The translations under genes were made by a program, and so were the position numbers. From Ephemerocybe angulata (lineage: Eukaryota; Basidiomycota; Agaricomycetes; Agaricales; Psathyrellaceae), in the NCBI GenBank assembly GCA_013368325.1, contig JAACJK010000178.1:113926-177925 (forward strand): a DNA stretch of 64,000 nt, in the 5' to 3' direction. Shown in pieces: positions 1-12,619 of the stretch. Each line of letters begins with the position of its first letter. Position 1 is the stretch's first letter. Under the pieces are notes generated by a model. The model did no database searches and was not told where the DNA came from. It was given only the letters and a program-made list of their open reading frames with translations.

Positions 1-1308
1 CAGAGCGTTGCTGAACAGCTTATCAAGGTCCGGCTGATGTGGTCGGCGAGACTTAGCATCCCCAAAGTCCTATTCTACTTGGCCCGCTATTTCACCCTTC
101 TCAACAATATTATGGTCGTGCTCCTGGCACCCGGTAAGAATGCCCGGACTGCTTACATTCAACATTGATTAGACCATGTTGCCGAATGCAGGGGTAAGTC
201 GTAGCTCCAACGAAGGATGTATTGGTGCCCTGAGCGGCGCGGCAGGTGCGTGTTTACTATCTGAATGATATCGGGAAGACCGTGGCACTTACGCTAGCGC
301 AAACTCCAGTATTGTCTCCATTGGCGGTGTCATCTGCAGAAGGTCAGAACTGCGGCGAGATCCTTTTGTTTTGTGGAGACTGACGATTCCATCCCGCTAT
401 TAGCTATTCTTTTTTACCGGGTGTGGGCATTCTCGGGGAAGAGCCGGCGAATGTTGGCATACCTCGTCATTCAGTTCATCGTACGTTCGATTGGGCAAGC
501 TTCCTCACCGATGTCTGACATGTCCCCTGCAGGGCATTCATTCGTTGGTGCTCTACACTGTTGTCAAATGGCTGATATCGGTTAAATGTGCGTGAACGAA
601 GTCTTGATAGGAGCGGAGACACAATCGCCAACACTTGATTTCTCAGACACGAGGTGGTCTCTACCGAGTGCAAACGGACCCATTTGCATTATGACGGAAG
701 CGAACCCGTTCCTCCTGCTATGGACGTACGCCGCGGTGCTATCCAGTGTTATCGGCGCCATGGTGATCATGGTGTTCATAGCCTACCGTGAGCATCGGGG
801 ATTGAACAGCAGGCTCTTAACCGTTTTTTACCAGGATGGGATCTACTATTTCATCGTGCTCGCAAGTATGTCATTTCTTATCAGAGCGCGATTGACTGGC
901 ATCCTGACTGTTTTACCTCCGTACATCCAGTCATGGCATCAGCGAACGTTGCTGTTAATTGGCTCGCATACGGAGGATACAAGTTAATTCTCGTTCAGTG
1001 AGTGGTTTATTTACTCACCGTGAAGGAGTAGCACAAAGCCTTTTGCTCACACCAATCCATCACAAACACTCAGGTTCGAAGTAGACCTTCATGGCATCCT
1101 CTCAACCCGCATGCTTCTCCACCTTCGCCAAGTCGGAACTGAGTTTGACGCCGTTAGCATCACTCGAATTGCACGTATAGATTCATCTGAAGTCTCAGCA
1201 CCGCGCCGCCGTTTCCCCCGATATCCTCGAATACTTTCACCCTTGCGTTTTCGGGAGCGAACGACTGGAATCAGCAAGGACATTGTTGCAGATATCGAGG
1301 CAGTGTAA
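1..1308 (+). CDS. DUF6533-family membrane protein, 5'-truncated by window edge
   Basis: Basidiomycete membrane protein of the DUF6533 type; the function of the family is unknown. The exon at about 28-132 reads VRLMWSARLSIPKVLFYLAR, the hallmark start of the domain, followed by a hydrophobic stretch. The exon around 690-870 encodes membrane segments and the motif HRGLNSRLLTVFYQDGIYYF. The last exon contains HGILSTRMLLHLRQVGTEF and ends at a TAA at 1306-1308. Several short introns separate these exons. The start codon lies left of the window. The closest relative visible is the next gene, which shares the same motifs and exon order, so the pair is a tandem duplication. Domain assignment is from motif recognition; the number of membrane helices was not counted exactly. 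Confidence 0.75.
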
Positions 1309-2285
1309 AGTACATCCTACTAAAAGACAGTTAGGCGCGCATTCGGCGCTTAACCTTTCCCTCTCTTTTGCATCCCCCGTAGGCCCCTAGTCTGACCACT
1401 CGTAGGATCCCATGAGTATAAGTCGAACGTGATATCGGTAGGGAAGACACCCCGCACTGGGCTTTCGGTAAGCCAATTCGGGTCTCCAACGCTGTACCAC
1501 GAATGGTCGGGTGGGGGGATGAGGTGCAGTGGGACACAACTTTTGTTTAGGTAAATCCTCGGCAAAGGTACTTCTACCTACACTGTGTCCAGAATCTGTT
1601 CCCTGCCAATTTCCAAGCGTACGCTTCCAAGGCGTCGATATCGAATACTCGCCTGAGGCCCCTATTAGGCGGAGTTGCCGAATGGACCCTTGTCGGCTTC
1701 GCATCAAATCAGGCAGCCACCCATCTTCCCGGCAATTCAATGGAAAGAAGATAACTTGGTTGCAAAGTTGCAATCACCACCACCACCACCACCACCACCA
1801 CCACATCTTCCCTGCAATTCAATGGAAAGAAGATAAGGTTGCAAGGTTTTATAGTGGTGTGTGGCATGACTGAGCAATGTTCATCTGGACTTGACCGTAG
1901 GGGTTACGAGTGCACACTCGATCCTGTACCTAGTCTCGTCAACCCGCCTCTAGTTTGAACTTTTAGAGTCAAAGTCAGACAACACACATCCTCTGCTAGT
2001 ACTCTGCCAATAGTGTACATCGTACCGCACCTGACTAGCAAGCCAGGAGCGAGGGGGCGGGCGGCCAACTTGAAACGTCAGGGTCCGGGACTATCTGATG
2101 GGCTCACTTGGTCGCCGGTGCTGGCAGCTGATGTATTGTCAGGGTGCCTGTGCTGGGATAAGTACTGTATCTGAACATTCTACAAGGAGCCGTTCCCATT
2201 TTACCTTTAATCTCCTACTTCGACCACCCACTGCGTACTCGACTTCAAGGCTTCCAACCCCTCAACGACTCGGGACTCGGGTTAC
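1309..2285. other. intergenic region with CAC microsatellite and flanking direct repeat
   Basis: No gene is supported between the two DUF6533 genes. The region holds a (CAC)n microsatellite near 1775-1805, flanked by two near-identical copies of a sequence containing CAATTCAATGGAAAGAAGAT. The short open frames here, including one encoding a polyhistidine run, are explained by the microsatellite. The left part of the DUF6533 gene that follows may have an undetected first exon in this stretch. Confidence 0.6.
1722..1848. repeat. direct repeat flanking a (CAC)n microsatellite
   Basis: Two copies of a sequence of about 45 bases begin with CATCTTCCC at about 1722 and again at about 1804. They share CAATTCAATGGAAAGAAGAT and differ at a few positions. 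A run of about ten CAC units lies between them. The arrangement suggests duplication by slippage or recombination at the microsatellite. Confidence 0.8.
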
Positions 2286-3900
2286 ATGGATGGCCTTGGT
2301 GGTTGGGGTGATGCCCCCTTGCAGGTTGTAGTCGACCGCCTAGAAGCGCTAAGAATCTGGGATGTGAGCCTTTTACGATATTTCAAGTCCCTGGGTTGTT
2401 ATAACGACTCTTTAGTACACCGTAAGCATCGTGTCTTGCGCGCTGTCACAGTGTGCTCATCAGTCTGCTTCAACTTCGCGTCTCTTCGCCCCGTTCCACA
2501 GAATCTCGTCGGATGCACATTCGCTATTGCCGATTTCTTGCAAACCTTCGAAGACGAGGTAAGTGGTTGATGCTTCTCTCCATCCCCAAGTTAGAAACTG
2601 ATGGAAATGTGAAGGTTCAGTATATGTGGACGGCCTCGCTCAGCATCCCAAAAGTACTTTTCTTTATTGCGCGGTATTCTACGCTTGCCAACAATGTTCT
2701 GGGTATACTAGCACCAGGTGAGAGTTCGGTGGTCTGAAGTGTTTCATGGCTGCTATCTTATCTGTCCCGACCGCAGGGTCATTTCCTGGAGGAAGCGGCA
2801 CCCCTGAGGACTGCCTTATGGCGCTCTTGCGCCCCGTCGGTATCTTATTCGGCCACGCAGGCAGCACGGGTTGTATCAATTGACTATCCAAACGAAAGTC
2901 GGCTATCCGCTGGGCATACTTGCAGCAGAAAGTCGGTGCACTTGGCATCCGCCGCATGAAACGACGGTACTGACTTGTAGCTTCCAGGTATTTTGTTTTA
3001 CCGTGTGTATGCTTTCTCTGGTAAGAGCGGGAAATTGCTAGCGTACCTCGTTGTCCAGTTTCTCGTATGTGTTTCCGTTCGCAAATTACAGCTACTTGAA
3101 TGACTCACTGAACACATTCCAACCCCAGGCTATCCACACTGTTGTCTTCTACTTCAATTTTAAATGGTTCGCTACTGTTAAATGTGTGTGATCTTGTCTG
3201 GCCCTTCCCTACCTTGGTATGCCATACTGACTTGACATTCCGCGACTACGTCTGTCGTTCCAGTTACAAGATGGATTCTACCCACAGGAAGTATCTGTAT
3301 GATGACGGAGTCCAACAGTGCCTTCTTTGCGACGACTTTCGAGGCTCTCCTTGTTAGTGTCACAAGCGCCATGTTAATCATGGTCGTTATCGCCTACCGC
3401 GTGCATCGAGGCCTCAACAGCAAACTCCTGACTGCCTTTTATCGCGATGGCATCTTCTATTTTATCTGCTTAGCAGGTACGTTGTCCTGGCCATAACATG
3501 ACGAGTTGCAGCTTACACGCCCCTGACCGTAGCTGTAGTCTCTGCAAACGTAGTCGAAAACTGGCTCGGGGAGGGCGCGTACAAGTTCATTTTTATTGCG
3601 TGAGTACGATGCTACCGCGCTGTAAGATAGTTGCTAACCCGTGCGGACACCTTTCTCCCAACAAGGTTTGAAATGAATCTGCACGGAATCCTATCCACCC
3701 GGATGTTGCTCCACTTGCGCAAGATCGGGAGCGACATTGACAATGTCAGCATCACACGGCTCGCCAATATACGTCCTCGGTCGACGTCCTGCTCAGACAG
3801 TCAGGATCTTGACTTGCCCTATTACCCACCCCGGCGACCCCTCACGAATATCCGTTTCACCCACACCATGGATAACAGTAACGATGAAGTTTATAAATAA
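2286..3900 (+). CDS. DUF6533-family membrane protein, second tandem copy
   Basis: Second DUF6533-type protein. An exon ending in the motif FAIADFLQTFEDE is joined across an intron (gtaagt...gtgaag) to VQYMWTASLSIPKVLFFIAR. Together they form the N-terminal half of the domain. The exon around 3299-3475 gives a membrane helix and HRGLNSKLLTAFYRDGIFYF. The last exon carries HGILSTRMLLHLRKIGSDI and a hydrophilic tail ending at TAA 3898-3900. Intron positions match the upstream copy. The start is uncertain: the ATG at 2286 keeps the frame open into the domain, but an additional splice just before AATCTCGTCGG (about 2502) is possible. Family function is unknown. Confidence 0.72.
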
Positions 3901-6063
3901 GTGTCCTGAATAATAAGAAACAGAGAGCAGTCTGAGTAACAGAAATCATCCGCTCGGCGTGTACGGAAATTTACGAGGGGAGTCGATCATCGGGGCGACT
4001 TCGTTTTCCGCGTTAACCGACGCACATCGCGAGTTGCAACACAGAAGCTCCACGAAATCTGGTTTTGAGGGTCGAGGTGCGGCCACCTTCGAGCAGTCAA
4101 CCGGATCGGAATAGTGGTAGGATGCAAGAGAGTTCCTGTTCAAGTTAGGGATCATCGCTTGATGGGTTGGTCAGCGTTTGGCACACCGGCTTGAACCAAA
4201 CAGGGAGCGGGCGCCGTGCGTTTGCCGAGCGCGCTACTCTGAGCGCCTAAATTTCAAACATGCGAACCTGTGATTATGAGTAGAAGTGCAATCCTACTCG
4301 CTCTTTATCTATACTGAGCCCCTTCTCAGTAGGTAACTGTATCCTAAGCCACCCTTCTTTGCCATACAGTACTACTGTAGAGTGGTATACCGGAGATCGG
4401 CCAGCCCCCATCGCATACAACTTTGCCGCTTTGCAACAGCAACATTACAAAAAGTCGGTTATCTCGTTGGCCGAATCGTGTTCTGGGACGCGGAATGTAG
4501 CATCCTGGTCGACGACTCTCTCGTCTGGTATTAACTCCCAGACGCTTCCGTCTCATCCACTTCGTCCGATTGAATAGGTATCCATCCAAGCGGAACAGTG
4601 AATATCCGGGTATCACGCAGCTATTTCGCTGAAGTGGTCGCTGTGTTCTATGTCACCGGATGCACTGGGAAGGCCACAGACTTCCGGGACCGGGGTGAAG
4701 AAGGGAGAGAAGGGGCTAGAAGGGGACGGCCATTAGTCGGATGGGCGTCCGATGTCCATGCCAACGGTATGGTCGACATCAGAGCACGCAGCCAGCAGCA
4801 GCCCTGGAGACATCCTGGTTAATCACTCAGATACCGTAACGAAGCTGGGAAAACGCAAGCACTGATATATCCATAACGCTGGGCGCTTGGACACCACTGC
4901 GCTTCTTTGCTCAAATGTCTGTTGTTCCTTGACCGTGGTTGTTCGTCAGATGCACTGTTCAACATCTTTTGAGCTTCGAACACCTGCCTTCTCCGACATG
5001 TACGAACCCAGCATCTGAAGGGTGTCTTTTGCTGTCAGGAATACGGATGATCCTAGCTTGATGAGATGGTGTGGTGGAAGGGTGTGACTTGTGATAAAAT
5101 GTTTGTGATAAGAACTGTCGCGGTGTCTTTCGACTTGAACGAACGCGAGGTCCAGAACGCGTCTCCGGCACGAAGGTCCTTGAGTTTTCCATTCAAAGCG
5201 GGGTTTCCGCCGAGCCCGAGGCCCCGCAGTCAATTCAGTGGGCACAAAACTGCGCAAGAACGGCGGTGCCGACCGTCGAGAATGGAGAATGTGTGGTATT
5301 CTTCACTCGAGCTTCTGGCAGGTACCAGGCTGGGGACCCACGCTCCAAAAATAAGGCGCCGCTCATTGGACTGGTCTTTAGCGCCCATCTGTGAAGGTTC
5401 AGTCCCATCACCGCTGGAAGCCCGAGTCCTCTTGGAAGCTGCAGTGCCTGTATGCAGATACAACGGCGCTTTGCTGGATATACAAAGATGCGCCAAAACA
5501 AACAAGCCGCCTGGAAATTTCTCATAGACTGTTGACGGATGTTAGAGAGTTGACGGTTGAGAGATAAAAGAACACCCAGGAATTCCACGATGCTAAGCCG
5601 GAAGCACGGCGTTACCGAGAGCTATATCCATTGTGTCAATGTCCCGAGGTGCTTGGATGACAATGGATATGTGCAGGGGGAGTGGGATGAGAAAATCCTT
5701 AATGGTGACGGGGAAGGGGCATCAGGTCCTGAGACAAACTGAAAGGCGCTGACAGCTCAGTGTGCCCCAGGTGGTTCCACACGGTCAGGAGATTGGTGAG
5801 AGACGCAGCAAAGCTTTGTGAAAGATTCCAGCCCCTTCAACCCCGGTCTGAAAGCGGGTCGACGGACATCAGATGATGGCGGCGTAGGTATAAGAACCCA
5901 ATCTCAACAGAATGACTGCCTATAATCGGATTCCTTTCTTTCCTTCTCGTTCATTTCCGTTACCCTACTGCTTGCAGTAGTTTCTGTTCCTTTGTTTTTA
6001 CTCCCCTACCCTCCTTTGTGTCGACCACTTGCCTCACTCTCTGAACCCCTTGAGCCATCCATA
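3901..6063. other. intergenic, no supported gene
   Basis: About 2.2 kb without a convincing coding region. The open frames (for example 4344-4616 on minus and 5066-5527 on plus) overlap on opposite strands and show no recognisable domain or splice structure. The last 150 bases are rich in C and T with a TATAAT-like stretch near 5918, as expected for the promoter and leader of the following gene. Confidence 0.55.
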
Positions 6064-6922
6064 ATGTTCTTCTCCAAGTCGATCATTGCCACCACCCTTT
6101 TCGCTGCCACCACCCTAGCGGCGCCGCTGTTTTCTTGCAGCACGGCGAAGGCTCTTATGACGCTTCCTGCTAATGAGACCGCGCTTGCCAAGCAAACTGG
6201 TGCACCTTCCTTTGCACTCCTTGGAGTCGGTGTACAGAACTACACCTGCGGGGCTGATGCAAAATATGCGTAAGTGTCCAGATAATGCTTGAGTTCGATG
6301 AATCAATCAACTCACGTCGTTCTCTATAGTTCTGCTGGCGCTGTCGCCGAGCTCTTCGACATCTCGTGCCTCGGTGGTACCAAGGCTTTCGACACCGTGC
6401 AGGATACCGCATACAACATCTTCAAGCTCATCCCCGACAAGCTTATCAGCGCCAAGAATGCAGGCTTGATCAGCGCACCTATTGGAGTTTTCTCAAGTGG
6501 AAAACACTTCTTCACCCCTACCGCCAACAATGGCACCGCACCCGTGTGGGACATGCGCGCTGTCGGCGTCAAGAGCGTTCAAGGAAAGCCCGATGCCTAC
6601 GTTTTGGCTGCAAAGGTCGCCAACCTCACCGCCCCGAACGGTGCCGAGGACGTTCCCTGGCTCCAGCTCAAGAACGTCGAAGGTGACCTTGCTACTGCCA
6701 TCTACCGAATCAACACTCGGGGTGGACAGCCGCCCGCATCGGTGAGTAAAAGCCTTGCAAGCTCTGGGCTGGAGACTAATTCGTTTGATTTCAGTGCGCG
6801 GTTGGCTCTGCACCGATCTCTGTGAAGTACACGTCAAAATACTGTGAGTTTCATTTTCCTCTGCTCAAGATATACGCTTACCTATGGTTGTTCCAGTCCT
6901 CTTCGGTTCAACGGTAGTATAA
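6064..6922 (+). CDS. secreted DUF3455-family protein
   Basis: Spliced from exons 6064-6269, 6330-6741, 6795-6843 and 6897-6922, all with GT...AG introns and consistent phase, giving 230 residues. Residues 1-18 form a signal peptide with a hydrophobic core followed by TLAAP. The body shows the DUF3455 pattern: PSFALLGVGVQNYTC, then SAGAVAELFDISCLG, and near the end QPPASCAVGSAPISVKYTSK. The family is widespread in fungi and bacteria and has no established biochemical role. The ATG at 6064 is preferred over an upstream in-frame ATG because it directly precedes the signal peptide. The mature protein is predicted to be extracellular. Confidence 0.85.
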
Positions 6923-8350
6923 TAGCACCTTCTTCTGGCCTTTCTGAAAACGCTCCCCGCGCGCTCTTCGACATTCGCATACCCATCACATCCTTTGATA
7001 CCGTAGCATACCTCACATGGCTGTGCAGGCAACGGTGCCAGCTTTATAATTCACATTTTTGCCCTTCCTTCCTTGTTGCAAGTTGATTGAGAGCGATAAC
7101 AGGATGAACAGGCAACAGTTAATTCCGTGATGCCTTAGGCATATGGCATTCCTTAAGGGTTTTTTCGAGGCTAAGCGAGGAATGCTACGTGAAGATGTCA
7201 AATTGAAAGAAGTAAGGAACAGGTACATAGTCTGCTCTAGTCTGCTCACCTAACAAGGCTTCTATGCTATGGAGCTTCTCAGTCGCCTTGCAACCATCGT
7301 CGTGATAACTTTTGGCTTCCCCACATGGGCACCACGGAGACCCTAGAGTCAGTTCGGCGAGGTGGACACGCACAGACCAAGATATATCTTCGTTGGTCAG
7401 GTGGCTGCATTCCTATCAACAGAATGTGCTTCTAGATTTCGGAGAAGAGTAACTGGAGAAGGTGGAGACGGGGGCTTGATTCGAAAGCCACCCAGGGCAA
7501 GAGTAGGTTCCCGGACCCCAGAAAAGAGGATCACAGCCTGGAAAGAAAGGAAAGTGCATAAAGCGCCAAAGACAATACAGGCGTCCCGGAATGGTCTAGT
7601 CAGCAATAGTAGAGTCAAGAGTCAGCTTTAGCGCCATTGAGATGCTTATTGGTGCCGCTGGGATGGGTGGAGATGTCCAGGAGGCCAGGGACCATAGGCA
7701 AGCGTGAAGTAGTCTTGAGGTCACCACATGTACGGTCGGTCGGTCCAGACTCTGGAATACGCGAAATTGGTATGTCGTCGCCCTGCATGTTCCCGGTTGA
7801 ACCCTTGTTGAACCCTGCTCCAGCACCTGGGGTTGGGGAAGGGCGGTGGATGCAACCAATGCAAGTTTTACTCCCCTACCAAGCCGTATTCATGGGGTAC
7901 AATAAAGACGGCCGTTCGAGGGAGCGAGACGGCGATTTGAGTGGAGAGCGGTGGAACCGCCTTGGTCCAGAAAGCGGCCGCCCCAAATAAGGTGGATCTC
8001 ATTCGCTGATCGGGATCGAAAGAGGCAGGTTCAGGTCAAGACAATTGACCTCTGCCTTGACCCGTATAATCGCTGCAGAAATTGGACAGTGCAGGGCCCA
8101 GGAGGCGTTACGAGACATATCAGGCGAGAAGTTTGTGGAGGAAGCGGAAAACGTGCACAAAACACGACATTTCGATTTCCATAAGTGATGGTGAATCGTA
8201 CCACAATTTATTTTTGTCTTGTTTCGAATTATTACCGCGCGCGCCCCATAACAAATTGTATATAACCGGTTGGGACTTTCCTGGGGATCTCACTCACCTC
8301 TTACCTTCCCACTTTCATCTATTCCATATCCCTCCTCACCGTTGCCGACG
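6923..8350. other. intergenic and HMG-CoA synthase promoter region
   Basis: About 1.4 kb with no supported gene. A TATATAA-like element (about 8260-8267) followed by a C/T-rich tract immediately precedes the HMG-CoA synthase start. Open frames on both strands here lack recognisable domains. Confidence 0.5.
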
Positions 8351-9993
8351 ATGACCATCTCTCTCAACGCCTCCGCCGACTACGAGCTCCCCCGTCCCAA
8401 GGATGTCGGTGTCCTCGCCATGGAGGTCTACTTCCCTCGTCGTGTGCGTGTCTTTTCACCGCATTTCGTGTCGTTCGCGTCGACTAACACACCACGTATC
8501 TCAGTGCGTCTCCGAGGCCGATTTGGAAGAGTTCGACGGTGTTTCCAAGGGCAAGTACACCATTGGCCTTGGTCAGGAGTACATGGCCTGGCCCGACGAC
8601 CGTGAAGATATCAACTCGTTCGCTCTGAATGGTACGGCGCGGTATCCCCACTGTAGAAAGCGATGGTCCTAAAATCTTTGAAGCTGTCTCTGGTCTGCTC
8701 GAGAAGTACAACATCGACCCCAAGTCTATTGGCCGTATTGATGTTGGTACCGAGACCATCATTGACAAGTCGAAATCCGTCAAGACGACACTCATGGACC
8801 TCTTTGCTGAGGCCGGCAACTTCGACATCGAGGGTATCGACTCCAAGAACGCTTGCTACGGTGGAACAGCTGCCCTGTTCAACGCTATCAACTGGGTCGA
8901 GTCCAACTCATGGGACGGCCGCAATGCTATTGTCGTCGCCGGCGACATCGCTGTTTACGCTGAGGGTGCTGCCCGACCTGCCGGAGGTGCTGGTGCTTGC
9001 GCCATCCTCATTGGCCCCAATGCTCCCGTTGTGTTTGACTGTACGCCCACAGCTCTAACCTTTTCTGTTTATAAGCTTACCTTGGACCCATAGCTATCCA
9101 CGGAACCTACATGGCCAACACCTACGACTTCTACAAGCCCAACCTCTCTTCTGAATACCCCGAGGTTGACGGACCCGTCTCCGTCGTCACCTATGTCGCC
9201 GCTCTCGATGCCGCCTACAACACCTACAAGGAGAAGATCGCAAAGGCTGCCAAGCGTGCGCAGACCACTGGCCGTGATGCCTCTGACGCAACCTTCTCCC
9301 TCGACAGCGTCGACTATGCCATCTTCCACAGCCCTTACGGAAAGCAGGCCGTCAAGGGACACGCCCGCATGCTCTTCGCCGACTTCATCGCGTCTCCCCA
9401 GGACTCCAAATTCGCCAACATTCCCGACTCCGAAACCCTCCTCGCTCTCCCCCATGCCAAGTCGCTCACCGACAAGTCTGTTGAGAAGACTTTCGTCGCC
9501 GCCTCCAAGGCGTCTTTCGCGAAGAAGACTGACCCCGGCATGGCTTGCTCAAAACGTCTCGGCAACATGTACACCGCCTCGCTGTACGGCTGCCTTGCAT
9601 CCCTTCTCGCCACTGTCGAGCCCACTGAGCTGCTGAACAAGCGCTTCAGCTTGTTCTCGTTCGGTAGCGGTTGCGCTTCTACTTTCTGGACTGCCCGCGT
9701 CAAGGGTGATACCTCTGAAATCCAGAAGAAGCTCAACCTCCAGGAGCGTCTCGCTGCCATGACGGTCGCACCACCGACCGACTTCGTTGCTGCTCTTGCT
9801 GTACGTCATGTCTACTTCTTTAGGACCCGGCCTTTTTCTAACGTATCTTCAACAGCTTCGCGAGAAGAACCACAACGCGGTCAACTACACGCCTGAGGGC
9901 TCCGTCGAGAACATTTGGCCCGGTGCTTACTACCTCGAGTCCGTCGACTCCAAGTACCGCAGGAAATACGTCCGTGCTCCTTTGGCCGCTTAA
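8351..9993 (+). CDS. ERG13: hydroxymethylglutaryl-CoA synthase
   Basis: Condenses acetyl-CoA with acetoacetyl-CoA to HMG-CoA, the step before HMG-CoA reductase in the mevalonate/ergosterol pathway; cytosolic. Exons 8351-8443, 8505-8631, 8684-9040, 9094-9800 and 9856-9993 join in phase to 473 residues, the usual length of fungal enzymes. Diagnostic segments are [21 protein letters not shown] at the N-terminus, [15 protein letters not shown], and [20 protein letters not shown] with the catalytic cysteine. [19 protein letters not shown] and the C-terminal domain containing [12 protein letters not shown] follow. All key segments are present with no disruption. The ATG follows a TATA-like element and a pyrimidine-rich leader. 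Confidence 0.97.
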
Positions 9994-10318
9994 GTGCTGT
10001 CTCCATGGTTGAAAACGTATACCACATCTAATATCCACCGCGCCATTTAATCACCGCAACACTAATCTCATACCCGCCCTGCCCCCGGTGAGGCAGGTTC
10101 GTTTTTTCGTGCTTTAGACTAGGGGGCAAATAGACAACACAGAATTGTAGTATGTACTCGCTATGTATTTTTTTACCTATCAGGAATACAACGCTACGAT
10201 AGGTTGTAATATCGATGCATCGTTGAGTGCAACTCGTGTGAATGAGAAGTTGAGAAGCGACGCGCGCTTGCAACAGATCAGCGTGGATTCATTTTTCTCT
10301 GTGACTACCAACGTTACC
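9994..10318. other. intergenic, HMGS 3' region and RPP40 5' region
   Basis: About 325 bases holding the 3' flank of the HMG-CoA synthase gene and the short upstream region of the Rpp40 gene. No gene or repeat was seen. Confidence 0.5.
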
Positions 10319-12081
10319 ATGTCGAACTTGTCCCTTGAGAAACGACGGATACGCGCCTCCACAGGCTTTTTACCTTCCAACCCATTGAGCGAGCTCTCGG
10401 CCACTCATCCGTTCATCCAGCAGGAAAGTAAGAGTTTCGCCGAGCTATCCTCCGCCCGGCATGGGCGCCAATTCAAACTGACCCTGTCCTGATTTTCTTG
10501 CATCCCTCTAGATTGACGTCGTGTACCCTTCCAACAAGATTCTCGATGGCGTCTTAACCGATCTTAAGACGCGGTATGCAAGGGGAACGATGAGGATAGC
10601 CGATGTTCAGCTGAACGAAGGAGGGAAGTTCAGGTGAATCCACCAGTGCACTTTCTCTTCAGCATGGACTGATATACTGCACGGCGAAATAGCGACCTCC
10701 TTATCCTCACTCCCAAGCCGGATCCATCGTCGGACGTTTGGTGCCTCGATCCACGCGGTGCGGTGACTCTGTCGGTGTGCAAGGAGACGTACGAGGAGGC
10801 TGGCTTGCCGGGACATAGTCTGCCGTTCAAAGCGCACATGGACCGACGTGGTGCGGACACTCTCCCTTCGTTGCTGAATCCTAATTGGCACTGACTTTTA
10901 GGCCCAAAAGTTATTCAGCTTCCACTTGCGAAAGCGGACGCAGACTCACGGACTTCGACGGCGTTGGGGAAGGCAAAACAAAAGGCGAATGTCCTCATTA
11001 AGGGTTGGGAGGACAGGAGGAAGGAGAGGGATGGCTTGGATGGGTGGAATGTGGTGTATTGTTCTCTCAGAGGTGCGTGCCTGGACGTTCTATTGCTTTC
11101 CTAAAGTATTCGGGAGAATAAAATACAAACCGCCATTCCCTCCCCCCGGCGTTCATACGACACAATTGACTCTATTGAGAGTCGTTGATTGTTTTGTCCC
11201 AGATTCGACCGTCTATTCAGATACCTCTTATGCTAAAACCATTCCTTGAACAATGCAGAGCCAGAACGGGACCTCGAAGCAATTCTTCCAGGCGCCGAAG
11301 TCCGTCAAGTGACCTGCACCCAAACCGAGCTGAAAGACGTCCACATCCCCGCAAACCCCGCTCTGCTCAGCCCGCGCCCTTCAAGCGCACAAGGCAAACG
11401 GCGAAGAACCACAACCAGCGGTGCCATCTCCGCAGACGCCGAGGCATTGGAAGATTGGAATGAAGGTGTTATGGAGCTGATTGAGTGGGTGGGGATGGTG
11501 ATGCTCGGGTCGCAGAGGTACGTTCGCCCTTTCCCCGACCTTGTCAAAGTATCATTCTCATCAGCACGTCCAATACGGTGTTACTCTAACGTGAAATGAA
11601 GACTGCAGGCAAACGACCAAGTGGACCCATATGTCGCTGTCTACGACGCTCCACAACCTTCGAGGGTCGGAGACGTTACCCACCTGTCCTGGAGAGGTCT
11701 CCTATCGCCGCCATTCGTGCAGTTCATAATTGACGCGGTCTGGTGAGTTGCTCCGGTCTGCCTTTCAGCTATGTACTGACCCCTTGCAGTTCGACGCTGG
11801 ACAATGACACGGGCAGTGGACTTCTCGCGTCCATAACTCTCCATGGTACACCCACATCACCCATTGGGTTCCTTCCTAAGCCACACTCCGAGGAAGGGGA
11901 CCCCTCGGATTCGACTCGCAAATCCCCTTTCGACGATTCAGTCCCTGCAAGGCTACCACGAGAAGACGGCGAAGATACGGTGACCCTCGTTGTTGGCCAC
12001 GATAACTCCTCCGCCGACCCCCAAGAACTAACCTGGCTCCTTGTCGAGAGCATCGGGCAGTGGGATACACGCTGGGGTTGA
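10319..12081 (+). CDS. RPP40: RNase P/MRP protein subunit Rpp40-like
   Basis: Protein subunit of the nuclear RNase P/RNase MRP ribonucleoprotein, which matures tRNA 5' ends and pre-rRNA. Six or more exons are visible. Motifs match the Rpp40 family: SDLLILTPKPD, WCLDPRGAVTLSVCKETYEE followed by an AGLPG segment, ALEDWNEGVMELIEWVGMVM, and after the next intron QANDQVDPYVAVYDAP then LSWRGLLSPPFVQFIID. The C-terminus has VTLVVGHDNSSADPQELTWLL. Exon 1 starts at ATG 10319 and reads LSELSATHPFIQQE before a gtaaga donor at 10428. Joined to the next exon (10512, IDVVYPSNKILDGV) the phase is off by one base (see findings). The family call rests on the central and C-terminal motifs. Confidence 0.8.
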
Positions 12082-12619
12082 AGATCGAGAAGAAAACAAA
12101 ATAACATCCTTTGCAGCTGTTGTACATATGAGGGGTGCGGTAGACGGTAACGGCACGGGTATGAACTATCGATAGCAGTGAAGGATCTAGCTAAAAAGCA
12201 ATCCACCAAATGATACAACAGGGGTTGTAGGGTATACGTTCAGAGCGGGAGCTTGAGCGACCGTCCGTGGAGGGGTGTGCGAGTGCAAAAGTTGTACAAA
12301 TGCAAGTAGACGGGAGCGTAGTAGAGTGACTATACGAGTATAGCAGTGTTAGAAGTATACACAACAAAAGAATGGGAAGGTTTGAACGATACATAGGCAG
12401 AGCATAATCAAGAGGACAACGAAGAAGGCGATAGTAAGGGCGTGTAGAGACTGGAGTGAGAGCAGGCAGAGCCGACCAAAGCTGATAAAGTGATACACGC
12501 AGAAGTGCGAATAGACTCTAACCGTCCCAGGGTCCATCCAGTATCCGTTGAGGGCGGCAATACAAACTTTTATGTCTAATTTTCCATGCCCTCCTGAGCA
12601 ACTGACGATTGTCAGTTGC
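12082..12619. other. convergent 3' intergenic region
   Basis: About 540 bases between the convergent Rpp40 gene and the minus-strand hypothetical gene. It holds 3' flanks only; short open frames show no domain. Confidence 0.5.

Noticed and set aside
1529..1873. Open frame encoding a polyhistidine run, resembling a His-rich protein
   Set aside because: The run is the translation of the CAC microsatellite; there is no domain, splice structure or conservation, and the frame covers both flanking repeat copies.
5066..5588. Overlapping open frames of 90-150 codons on both strands
   Set aside because: Opposite-strand frames overlap completely, composition is not protein-like and no motif is seen.
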